Source: DATMER01 sp031390755
Lineage (GTDB): Bacteria > Acidobacteriota > Thermoanaerobaculia > Multivoradales > UBA5704
Reading direction: 5' to 3'
Assembly (NCBI GenBank): GCA_031390755.1
Contig: JANMTS010000045.1
Location: forward strand, 33,105-97,104
DNA length: 64,000 nucleotides
Both the position numbers and the translations under genes were made by a program. Positions 1-12,000 of the stretch are shown in pieces. Each line of letters opens with the position of its first letter. Position 1 is the first letter of the stretch. Under the pieces are notes generated by a model that saw only the letters and a program-made list of their open reading frames with translations, searched no databases and had not been told where the DNA came from.

Positions 1-1
1 C

Positions 2-3000
2 CGGGCCGACGATCAGGTCAAGCTCCGCGGCTTCCGCGTCGAGCCGGCTGAGATCGCGGTGACCTTGCGGAAGCATCCGGCCGTCCGCGCAGCGGAGGTG
101 CTGGTCCAGGCCGACCCTTCGGGTGAGCGCCGCCTCGTCGCCTATTTCGTCGCCGAGGGAGACGGGCTTCCCGGGCCGGATGGGCAGGCCGCGCTGCGCG
201 GATTCCTCGCGGAACGGCTGCCGGAATACATGCTGCCCGCCGCGATCGTCGAGCTGGAGCGGCTGCCGCTGACCGCCAACGGCAAGATCGACCGCGGGGC
301 TCTTCCCGCCCCCGAGTGGAGCTCTCCCGCCGAGGCGATCGCGCTGCGCACTCCGACCGAGGAGATCGTGGCCGGGATCTGGAGTGAGGTGCTGGGTTTG
401 CGCCAGGTCGGCGCGAGCGACGATTTCTTCAGCCTGGGGGGCCATTCTCTGAAGGCCACCCAGGTTCAGTCGCGGCTCAGGAGCGTCTTCAGCATCGAGC
501 TTCCCCTGCGCATTCTGTTCGAAGCGCCGACCGTGGCGGGTCTGGCGGCAGGGATCGACGCGATCCGGAGAGTTCCCCTGGAGCTCTCGGAGTTGCCGAT
601 CCTCCCTCGCGACCACGGTTCCAGACCGCCTCTCTCCTTCGCGCAGGAGCGGCTCTGGTTTCTCGATCAGCTCGCGCCGGCGGACCCCACCTACAACCTC
701 GCCTACTTCACGCGAGTGGCCGGACCCCTCGTCCCTGCCGTGCTGCTTCGCGCCTTGCGCGAGGTCGTGCGCCGGCACTCAGTGCTGCGGGCCACCTTCG
801 AGGTTGCCGAGGGCCGGCCGAGCCAGAGGATTGCCGACCAGGTTCTCCTGGAGCTGCCGGTCGTGGACCTCCAAGCCTTGCCTGCGGAGATCCGCAAGGC
901 CGAGTGGCGGCGTCTCGCGGAGGCCGAGGCGAGACGGCCCTTCGATCTCGCGCGCGGCCCTCTGCTGCGGGCGACCCTGCTCGCGCTGGGCGGGGACGAC
1001 CACATCTTCCTGCTGAACCTTCATCACATCGTCTCGGACGCCTGGTCCCGTTCCGTCCTTTCGGAGGAGATCGCCGCCCTCTACACGGCCTTCAGGGCCG
1101 GCGCCGCCTCTCCGCTCGCCGAGCTGCCGCCCTTCCAATACGCCGATTACGCGGCCTGGCAGCGGGACTGGCTGCAGGGCGACGTGCTCTCTGCCCAGCT
1201 TCGGTACTGGAAGGAGCGGTTCCCCGACCCGGTCGAGCCGCTCCAGCTCTCCGCCGACCGGCCCTACCCGGCGGTGCGCACGGCGCGGGGCGGTGCAGTG
1301 CGGTTCCACCTGTCCGGCGACGTCGGCGCATCGCTGGCCCGGCTTGCCGGCAGCACGGGGACGACCCCCTTCATGGTCGTCCTCGCGGTGTATGCGACGT
1401 TTCTCCAGCGCTATTCCGGCCAGGGCAGGATCGTCGTCGGCGCCCCTGTCGCCAACCGCAACCGGAGGGAGATCGAAGACCTGATCGGGTTCTTCGTCAA
1501 CACGCTTGCCCTTCGCCTCGACCTGGCCCGCGACGCCGATCTGACCGCCTTTCTGGCCCAGGTCCGGGAGGTGACGCTCACCGCCTACGATCATCAGGAT
1601 CTGCCGTTCGAGAAGCTCGTCGAGGCGGTGGTGAAGGAGCGGGCGCTCGATCGCTCGCCTCTCGTGCAGGCGGCCCTGGTTCTGCAGAACGCGCCGGTCC
1701 CGGTCCTTTCGTTTGCGGATGTCTCCCTGACTCCGGTCGAGGTGGAGACCGTCACCGCAAAGTTCGATCTCAGCCTGGAGCTGATCGCAGGCGTCGAGGG
1801 CTTCAGCGCGCTCCTCGGTTACAGCGCCGATCTCTTCGATGTTCCGACGGTCACGAGAATGGCGGGTCACTTCGAACGGCTGCTTTGCGGTGCGATCTCC
1901 GAGCCGGGGCGGCGTCTGAGCGAGCTGCCTCTGATCTCCGAGTTGGAGGCGCAACAGCTGCTCGTCGAATGGAACGCCACGGAAGTCCTGCATTCGCAGA
2001 ACACCGGCCTGCATCAGCTCTTCGAAGCGCAGGCGGCGCTCACGCCGGCCGAGATGGCCTTGGTGGGATCCGGAGAGCGTTGGACGTACGCCGAGCTCAA
2101 CGAGCGCGCCGAGTCTCTAGCGGAGCGTTTACGGGGCTTGGGAGTGAAGCCGGAGGCGAGGATCGGCATCCTCTGCCGCCGGACGCCCGACTTGGTCGCG
2201 GCACTGATCGCGGTGCTCAAGGCGGGCGGGGCTTACGTTCCCCTGGATCCGGCCTATCCCGCGGAGCGCCTCGCCTTTCAACTCGCCGATAGCGGCGCCG
2301 ACGTTCTGGTGGCGCATCCAGGGCTCCCCGACCTCGTCCCCGGCTTTCAGGGCGAGATCGTCGAGCTCGGAGACCGCTGGCCCGAGGGCGCGAAACAACC
2401 GGCCGCTTCGTCGTCGACGGCTGTAGGCTGGGATCCGGACCGGTTGGCCTACGTCATCTACACCTCGGGCTCGACCGGGAAACCGAAAGGGGTCGCGATC
2501 CGTCACGGCAGCGCGGTGGCGCGGGTCCGTTGGGGGTGCGCGGAGTTCGGGCCCGAGGATCTGGCCGGCGTGCTGGCCGCCACCTCGATCTGTTTCGATC
2601 TTTCGGTCTTCGAGCTGTTCGTTCCGCTCGCTGCGGGTGGCTGCATCGTGCTCGCCGAGGACGCGTTGGCCCTGCCGGCGCTGCCCGAGGCGGATCGGGT
2701 GACGCTCATCAATACCGTGCCTTCCGCCATGGCCGAATTGATTCGGACCCAGGGTGTGCCGCGAGGTGTACGCGTGGTGAATCTGGCGGGTGAGCCCCTG
2801 CACCTGGCCCTGGCGCGCGAGATCGAGGCCCTCCCCTGGATCGTGGAGCTCAACAACCTGTATGGGCCTTCCGAGGATACGACCTACTCGACCCAGGCTC
2901 GCGTCGATCGTGGGGACGACCGGGAGCCGATGCTCGGGAGGCCCCTCCCCAACAGCCGCGCTTACGTGCTCGACGCGGCGCTTCAGCCGGTGCCGGTGGG

Positions 3001-6000
3001 AGTCGCGGGCGAGCTCTGGCTGGGCGGCAGCGGCCTGGCGCGCGGCTATCTCGACCGGCCCGATCTGACGGCGGACCGCTTCCGTCCCGATCCGTTCTCC
3101 GCCGATCCGTTCTCCGCGATACTGGGCAAGTGCGGTGAACGGCTGTACCGCACGGGCGACCTCGTACGCCGAAGGCCGTCGGGAGAGCTGGAGTTCCTGG
3201 GCCGGATCGATCACCAGGTCAAGCTCCGAGGCTATCGGATCGAGTTGGGAGAGATCGAGGCGGCGCTCGCCCTTCACCCCCAGGTCGCCGAGGTGGCGGT
3301 CGTCGTGCGGACGGTGGCAGGGGAGAAGGCGCTCGTCGCCTATGTCGTCGCGCGGGGAGAGGCCCTCTCGTTCGCCGAGCTGCGCCGGAGCCTCGGGGCT
3401 CGTCTGCCGAGCTACATGCTGCCGGCGTTCTTCGTGGACCTGCCGGCGCTGCCGCTGCTCGCGAATGGAAAGCTCGATCCCGGCGCACTGCCTCCGCCTC
3501 GGCCCGAGCGCGCTTCCGCAACGGCCTCCGGAGCCTTCCGGACCGCGACCGAGGAGATCCTGGCGGGAATCTGGGGAGAGGTTCTCGAGCTTCCGTCCAT
3601 CGGCGCGGAGGACGATTTCTTCGAGCTGGGCGGCCATTCGTTGCAGGCCGTCCGGGTGTGCTCGCGGGTCCGCGAGATCCTGGGCGTCGACCTGCCGGTC
3701 CGCTGGCTGTTCGAATCGCCTCGCGTCGCCCTCCTTGCCGAGCGCATCGAAGGGGCGGCGAGCGCGAGCCGGACCGCTTTGCCACCGCCCGTCCGGCGGG
3801 AGCGCCACACGGACGTGCCGTTGTCCTACGCGCAGGAGCGTCTCTGGTTCCTGGCCCAGCTCGCGCCGGACAGCCCGTTCTACAACATGCAGAGCGTCCT
3901 CGACCTGAGGGGGCCGCTCGACGTAGGGGCTCTGGAGCAGAGCTGCCGGGAGATCGTGCGGCGCCATGAGGTGTTGCGCACCACCTATCCTTCCGTGGCC
4001 GGTGAGGCGGTCCAGAGGATCGAGGAGGCGAGCCTCGAGCTGCCCGTGATCGATCTCTCCGGTCTTCGGGCCGGGCTCGGAGAGGAGGTGGCGGATCGCC
4101 TGGCCGAGGCTCGCGGACGTCTGCCCTTCGACCTCGGCCGCTCGCTGCCACTGCGCGTCACCCTGTTGCGACTGTCGTCCTCGATCGCGCGTCTGCTGGT
4201 CGATATCCACCACATCGCGTCGGACGGCTGGTCGCACGGCAGGCTGCACCGCGAGCTCCTGATGCTCTACGAGGCCTTTTCCCAGGGCCTGCCGAGCCCC
4301 CTTCCGGAGCTGGCGCTGCAGTACTCGGATTTTGCGCTCTGGCAGCGAGAGCGGCTGTCGGGCGACAGGCTCGCCGAGCTCCTCGCCTACTGGCGCGATC
4401 GGCTGGAAGGGGCGCCCTCGACTCTGGACCTGCCGACCGATCATCCCCGGCCGGCCGAGGAGACCTTCCGCGGCGCGGATGTCGAGGTCGAGATCGGCGC
4501 TCCCCTGGCGAACCGGATCCGGGCGAGCGGCCGGCGCTTCGGAGCCACGACGTTCATGACCGCCCTGGCTGCCTGGCAGGCGCTGCTGGCGCGCTACACC
4601 GGCAGGACGGATCTCGTCATCGGCACGGCGACCGCCAACCGCGGTGCGCGCGAGCTCGAGGAATTGATCGGTTTCTTCGTCAACGTGCTGGTGCTTCGCA
4701 CCGACCTCTCGGGCGCTCCCACCTTCGAAGAGCTGCTGGGGAGGGTCCGGGAGGTCACGCTCGGGGCCTACGCGCATCAGGATCTGCCGTTCGAACGGCT
4801 CGTCGACGAGATGCGGGTCGAGCGCAGCCTGCGCAACAACCCTCTCTGCCAGGTTCTGCTGGTCTTCCAGAATCTTCCGCTGGGGCACGCCGGCGCCCGG
4901 GTGGGGGAGTTGAGCCTCGAGCCGGTCGAAAGCGGACAGACGCACACCGGAACGGCCAAGTTCGATCTCGTTCTGGTGCTGTGGGATGGCGCCGAAGGAA
5001 GCCTGGGCGGCCATCTGCAATACAACTCCGACCTTTTCGAGCGCTCGACGGTCGTGCGCCTGTGGCAACACTTCGAGATCCTGTTTGCAGCGGCCGTGGC
5101 TGCCCCGTCGTTGCGGCTGCCGGATCTCGACCTGCTGAGCGCTGCGGAGCGGCATCAGCTTCTGACCGAATGGGAGCGTCCCAGGCTCGCCGCAGCCGAC
5201 TCGATCCTCGGCTCGATTCACGAAAGATTCGCCCGGATCGCAGCCGAACGGCCCGAAGCGCCGGCCGTTTCGTTCGAGGGGCGGGCGTGGAGCTACGGCG
5301 AGCTCGACCGGCAGAGCAATCGCCTCGCCCGGACCCTCCGCAGGCTGGGGGTCGGCCCCGAGGTGCTGGTGGGAATCGTCGTCGAGCGCTCGTTCGAGAT
5401 GATGGTCGGTGCCCTGGGCGTCCTGAAGGCCGGAGGCGCCTACGTGCCTCTCGATCCCGCCTACCCGCGCGAACGTCTGGCCTGGTTGCGGCAGGACTCG
5501 GGCGTCGCCGTGCTGCTGACCGAGACGCGTCTGCGCGACATCGCCACCGGCGGCGAAGCCTTGGACGGAGTGCAGGTGCTCTGCCTGGACGATGTCGATC
5601 TTCTCGCCGGGGTGAGCGCCGAGCCCCTGGCGGTCTCCGTCGCTCCGCAGAATCTCGCCTACGTCATCTACACCTCCGGCTCGACGGGCCGGCCCAAGGG
5701 CGTCCAGGTCACCCACGGCAACGTCCTCGAGCTTATGGCGGCCACGGAGCCCTGCTTCGGCTTCGGTCCCGACGACGTCTGGACGCTGTTCCACTCCTTC
5801 TCGTTCGACTTCTCGGTCTGGGAGATCTGGGGTGCGCTGCTCTATGGCGGGCGCCTGGTGGTCGTTCCCTACTGGGTCAGCCGCTCGCCGGAAGACTTTC
5901 ATCAGCTTCTCCTGACCGAGCAGGTGACCGTTCTGAACCAGACTCCGTCGGCCTTCCGCCAGCTCATCGAAGCGGATCGCGACGCTCCGGCCGGTCTTGC

Positions 6001-9000
6001 GTTGCGCTGGGTGATCTTCGGTGGAGAAGCGCTCGACTTCAGCAGTCTGCGTCCCTGGTTCGAGAAGCACGGCGACGCTCGGCCCCAGATGGTCAACATG
6101 TACGGGATTACCGAGACCACGGTCCACGTGACCTTCCGCCGCGTGCTGTTCGCGGATCTGCCGGCTCAGGGCAGCCCGGCCCGCGGCAGCGGCATCGGTC
6201 GTCCGCTCTCGCACCTCGCGGCCTACACGCTGGACGCAAGCCTTCAGCCGTTGCCCATCGGAGTGCCCGGCGAGCTGGTCATCGGAGGCGGCGGGTTGGC
6301 CCGTGGCTATCTCGGCCGCCCGGAGCTGACGGCTGAGCGTTTCGTTCCGGACGCCTGGAGCGGGATTTCGGGCGGCCGTCTGTACCGCTCCGGAGACCTG
6401 GGCCTGCACCTGGGCACGGGCGAGCTGGCTCACCTGGGCCGGATCGATCACCAGGTCAAGATTCGCGGCTTCCGGATCGAGCTGGGAGAGATCGAGGCCG
6501 TGCTCTTCAACCACCCCCAAGTCCGCGAGGCGGTGGCGCTGGTTCACGAAGAGAAAGGCGAAGGGCAGCTCGTCGCGTACGTGGTGATGGACGCGGGTCC
6601 GGAGGCGGGAGCCAGCGAGGCGGAGCTCGTCGCGCAGGTGACGCAGTGGCAGCAGGTGTTCGACAGCGCCTACAGCCGCCAGGCCGACGACGAAGACACC
6701 GAGGCCGCCGAGGATCCTGAGGCTCCTTCCGCTCCAGCCGATCCCACCTTCGACATCAGGGGCTGGGACAGCAGCTATACGGGCGAGCCGATCCCGGCCG
6801 AGGAGATGCGGGAGTGGGTCGAGCGGACCGTCGAGCGGATCGTCGCGCGCACCCCCCGCCGGGTGCTCGAGATCGGAAGCGGTACCGGTCTGCTTCTCTT
6901 CCGCATTGCACCGCAGACCGAGTCCTACGTGGGGTGGGATCTCTCCGAGGTGGCGCTGGCCAACGTGCAGAGCCATCTCGACTCGCTACCCGGCGGACCG
7001 GGTCCCGTCAAGCTCGAGCAGCGCCTGGCTCACGACTTCTCCGGCGTCGAGCCCGGCTCGGTCGACGCCGTGGTCGTAAACTCTGTGGCCCAGTACTTCC
7101 CCAGCGTCGAATACCTGCTCATGGTGCTCGAGCGGGCCGTGGCAGCCGTCTCTTCCGGAGGTTTCGTTTTCGTGGGGGACAACCGGAGCCTGCCTCTGCT
7201 CGAAGCGTTTCATGCCTCGGTCGAGCTCGATCGCACCGAGGGAGGTCTGCCGGTCGCGGTCTGGCGTGAGCGCATCCGGCAGCGGGCTCTCGATGACGAG
7301 GAGCTGGTCCTGGCACCGGGCTTCTTCCTGGCGTTGACGAGCCATCTGGCCGCGGTGAGCCGGGTAGAGATCCTGCCCAAGCGGAGCCGGTACGACAACG
7401 AGCTGACGCGCTTCCGCTACGACGTCGTGATCCATGTCGGGTCTCGGCCCGACTCGGAGGCGGTGGTCATCCCCTGGGTGGACTGGGAGGCCGAAGGGCT
7501 CGATCTCGCGTCCCTGCGGACTCGCCTGGCTGCCCCGGGCCCTCGTCTCCTCGGCCTCCGGCAGATTCCCAATACCCGGCTCGCTCGCGAGGTCTCGATC
7601 GTCCGCAGGCTGGCGGAGAGTCCGGACGGCGGCACTGTAGGCGAGCTCCGCCAGTCCGTGCTTGGAGAGGGACCGCTGACCGGAGGGGTCGATCCGGAGG
7701 AGCTCTGGACGCTGGCCGAAGAGCACGGCCATGAGCTGCGTTTGAGCTGGGCGGCTCAGGACGCTGAAGGACGCTTCGACGCCATCCTTGCCGATCCTCG
7801 GCAGGTACCGGAGGCTGGCTGGCTGGCCTTCCCTGAGGAAGAGGCTCGCTCCCGGCCGTGGCGCGCTCACGCCAACCAGCCGCTGCGAGCCCGCCTCCTG
7901 CGCAACTTCCTGCCGCAGCTCCAGTCTTTCGCGCGCGAGCGGCTGCCCGAGCACATGTTGCCCTCGGCTTACGTCCTGCTGGACCGGCTCCCACTGACGG
8001 CGCACGGCAAGGTCGACCGCCGGGCGTTGCCGGCGCCCGATCGGCTGCAGCGGGATCTCGACGGCCCGGGTTATGAGGCTCCCGCCTCACCCTTGGAAAT
8101 CGCGCTGGCGGAAGTCTGGTGCGACGTCCTGGGTGTCGGCCGGGTCGGACTCCACGACACCTTCTTCGATCTGGGGGGCGATTCGATCAAGGCGGTCCGC
8201 CTGATCAGCCGTGTCAACGAGCGGCTCTCGGTCAAGCTCAAGGTTCAGGATGCCTTCCGCTACCAGTCGGTCGCCGAGATGGCCGGCCATCTCGCCACCG
8301 GGGCGGGCTCGGGAGACGAGGAGCGGAACCTGGGCCGGCGGGAGTTGGCGCGCCTGCAGCAGTCCGTTCTGGCCGATCCGGGCCAGCGTTCGCGGCTGCC
8401 GGAAGAGTACGAAGACTTCTATCCGCTCTCCGGCATCGAGCGCGGCATGATCTTCCACTCGCTCCTGGCTCCTGACGAGCCCGTCTACTACGATCAGCTC
8501 GTCTACCTGTTCGAGATCCCGGATCTGGAGCGCTTCTATCGTGGTTTCGAGCTCCTGGTCGATCGCCATTCGATCTTTCGGAGCAGGTACTACCTTCAGC
8601 AGTTCGAGGAACCGATGAAGGTCGTCGAGGCCAGGGTGACCGTGCCGCGCAACGTCGAGGATCTCACCGGCCTCGAGGAGGGAGAGCAGCGCCGGAGAGT
8701 CCAGGCCTACAGCGCGCACGATCTCGCCAATCGTCCGGGCTTCGCCGGTGATGTCCTCTGGCGGCTCAAGCTGTTCCGCCTGCGTGGTGATCTCCATTGC
8801 GCGATCTGGAGCTTCCACCACGCAATGCTCGACGGCTGGAGCAACATCTCTTTCTGGGTCGAGCTGGACGATCTCTTCGGTCGGAACGACCTCGACGGCT
8901 TGTCTCAATTGACGCGCCTGGCGAGCGACTATCGCGATTACGTAGAGATCTCGTTGGGCCGCCGAGGGTCGTCCCAGGCGGATGCCTTCTGGTGCGAGCA

Positions 9001-12000
9001 TCTGGCCGGCCATGCCAGAAACCAACTCCCCTTCAGCCGGGCGCGGGCGAAGGGAGAGCAAGGAGTGATGCGGGGCGTGAACCGGGGTCTGAGCGACGAC
9101 CTGTTCGACCGGCTGCGGTCCCAGGCGTCCGCGCACCACGTGAGCCTGCAGGCGCTTCTCGTCAGCGCCCACCTCGAGTTGCTGCGGGTCACCGTGGGAG
9201 AAGACGACCTGGTCACCGGCATCGTCACTCACGACCGCCCGGGCATCCCCGACGGCGACAAGATCATCGGCTGCTTCCTGAATTCCGTACCGCTGCGGGT
9301 CGATATGGCGCGCGCGGCCGACATCCGGACTCTGGTCCATCGGGTGCATGCCCTGCTCAACGAGCAGAAGCGCCATCAGCTCCCCCTGGTGGACATCGCC
9401 GCCGTCGCGGGTTCGCGGGCGGCTCAGGGCAATCCCTTCTTCGACACGCTTTTCAACTTCACCGATTTTCACGTGACCCGGCAGTCGGCCAACCACCTTC
9501 TGTACCGCTGGGCCGACGATGCGGCGATACCCGCTGCCTACCAGTTCAACAGTCATTTGATGACCAACACCCTGTTCGACGTCGAGGTCTCGGCGACGAC
9601 CCGGGGCAAGATGACCGCCGGCATCAAGTATGCGCCGCAGTATTTTGATGCCGCCGACATTGAGCGGGCGGTTGATCTATACGTGCGCATTCTGGAGCGA
9701 TTCGCCCTCGGTCTGGAGGGTCGGTTGAGCGCGGAAGCGGTGGTCTCGGCGGCCGAGCGCCAGGAGGTCCTCGTCCGGTTCAACGACACGGCGGCCGCCT
9801 TCGACAGGAGCCGGGGTCTCTACCCTTTGTCCGCCGAGCTGGTGGCCGCCGCTGGGGGAAGGCCGGCGGTGATCTGTGCCGGACAGAGCCTCGACTATGC
9901 CGGGTTGGACCTCCGAGTCCGGCAGCTGGCGTCCGCCTTGCGGTCGCGCGGGGTGAGAGCCGGAGATCGAGTCGGCCTGATCTTCGCTCGCTCGGTCGAT
10001 CTGGCGGTCGCGGCGCTGGCCGTGCTCGCCGTAGATGCCGCCTACGTACCCATGGAACCGGACTACCCCCCAGCACGGAAGGGTTACATCGCCAGGACGT
10101 CGGGCCTGCGGCGGATCGTGGCCGACCAGCAGTATGAGCTCGATCCACCCTTGGACCTCGATGATCTTCTGGTGATCGGCGAGGTCGACGCGGCCTCGGA
10201 GCCTCTGCGCGATCCCGGGCATGAGACGGGACCCGACGACCTCGCCTATACGATCTACACCTCGGGCTCGACCGGTCGCCCCAAGGGGGTGATGATCCAG
10301 CACGGCGCGGCGGCGAACCTGGTGCAGTGGGTCAACCGCGAGCTTCAGGTCGGTCCCGGCAGCGTCCTCCTGATGTTGTCTTCGATCTGCTTCGATCTTT
10401 CGGTGTACGACCTGTTCGGTGGCCTTGCGGCGGGAGCGACCGTGGTCATCGCGGAGCTCGACGACCTGCGCGACCCTCGCCGGCTGGCGCGTCTGATGGA
10501 GGCCGAAGGGGTCACCTTCTGGAGCTCGGTTCCGACGACCATGGCCAGCCTCGTCCAGTATCTGGAGGACGCGGAGCCAGACTTCCGTCATGAGTCGCTC
10601 CAGACCGTCCTGCTGAGCGGCGACTGGATTCCGCTTGCCCTGCCGGACCGGATCCGGCGGTTCTTTCCCGCCGCCAAGGTGATCAGCCTTGGCGGCGCCA
10701 CGGAAGCGACGGTCTGGTCGAATTTCTACCGGGTTCATGAGATCCAGCCGTCCTGGGTGAGCATCCCGTACGGCCGTCCGATCGCCAACTCGTCGTTCTA
10801 CATCCTCGACCGAGGCCTCGACGTCGTGCCGGCGGGTGTCGTCGGCGAGCTGTTCATCGGCGGCGTCGGCACGGCGGTCGGATATGCCGCCGACCCCGAG
10901 AAAACGGCCACGGCATTCCTGCCGGACCGTTTCGCGGATGCCGCAGGCAGCCGGATGTACCGCACCGGCGATCTCGGGCGGATGATGGCGGACGGAAACA
11001 TCGAGTTTCTCGGCCGCGTCGATCATCAGGTGAAGATCCGCGGCTTCCGGGTCGAGCTCGGGGAGATCGAGACTCAATTGCTCCGCCATCCGGAGGTCCG
11101 CGCAGCGGCCGTTGCCGCGCGGGACGAGAAGGCGGACGGCAAATATCTCTGCGCCTATTTCATCTCGCCGGGCGGGGTCTCACCGGTGGAGCTCCGGCGG
11201 CATCTTTCGGAGACCCTGCCGGAGTACATGATCCCCACGGTCTTCGTTCCTCTCGCGGAGCTGCCGCTCTCGCCCAACGGCAAGCTGGACCGGCGGGCGC
11301 TGCCCGCGCCCGAGCTGACCGGGCTGGGAGCGGTGACGGTTTACCGAGCTCCCGCCGATCCGCTGGAAGCGGCCCTGGTCGAGATCTGGGAGAAGGTGCT
11401 GGGAGTCGAGGGGATCGGCACCGGGCACGACTTCTTCGAGCTCGGCGGCCATTCGCTGTCGGCGATTCAGGTAATCACCCAGGTGCGCCGCCGTTTCGAG
11501 GTCGATCTGTCCCTGCGCAGCCTGTTCGATGCCCCCACCGTGGGCGGGCTGGCCGCCATCCTGCGTGACCTCGCGAGCGGACATCCGGCCGCTCCGACTC
11601 CACCGTCCGACCAGGCCATGAGCGATCCGCTGGAGCCCGGGAGCGACTCGTTCCCGCTCTCCTTCGCCCAGGAGAGGTTCTGGTTCCTGCAACAGTTCAA
11701 CCCCGAGAGCTCGGCCTTCAACATGAAGGTTTCCGTGCGCCTCGCCGGCGTGCTGGACCTGGCTGCGCTCCGGGCGAGCTTCGACGCGATGATGCAGCGG
11801 CACCCCGTTCTGCGTGCCAACTTCCACGCCGTGTCCGGAAAGCCGGTGCAGACCCTTTCCGCCGCTCCTCTGGAGGTGCCGTTGCTCGATCTCTCCGCGC
11901 TCGAGCCGAAGGCACGTGCCATACTGTGCCAGCGGTTGGCCACGGAGAGCGCCGACCGGCCCTTCGATCTGGAGCAGGACCGGCTGCTGCGGGTCGGTCT

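Noticed and set aside
2129..6976. 1615-residue open frame on the minus strand inside the first NRPS gene
   Set aside because: It is the antisense shadow of GC-rich NRPS coding sequence; the plus strand carries unmistakable NRPS motifs throughout. The same holds for the long minus-strand frames at 20422-24333, 26569-29649 and 34768-37794.
8410..9770. Dual epimerisation/condensation domain after the N-Me-Thr module
   Set aside because: The extra N-terminal HHxxxxxGD motif expected of dual domains was not found.
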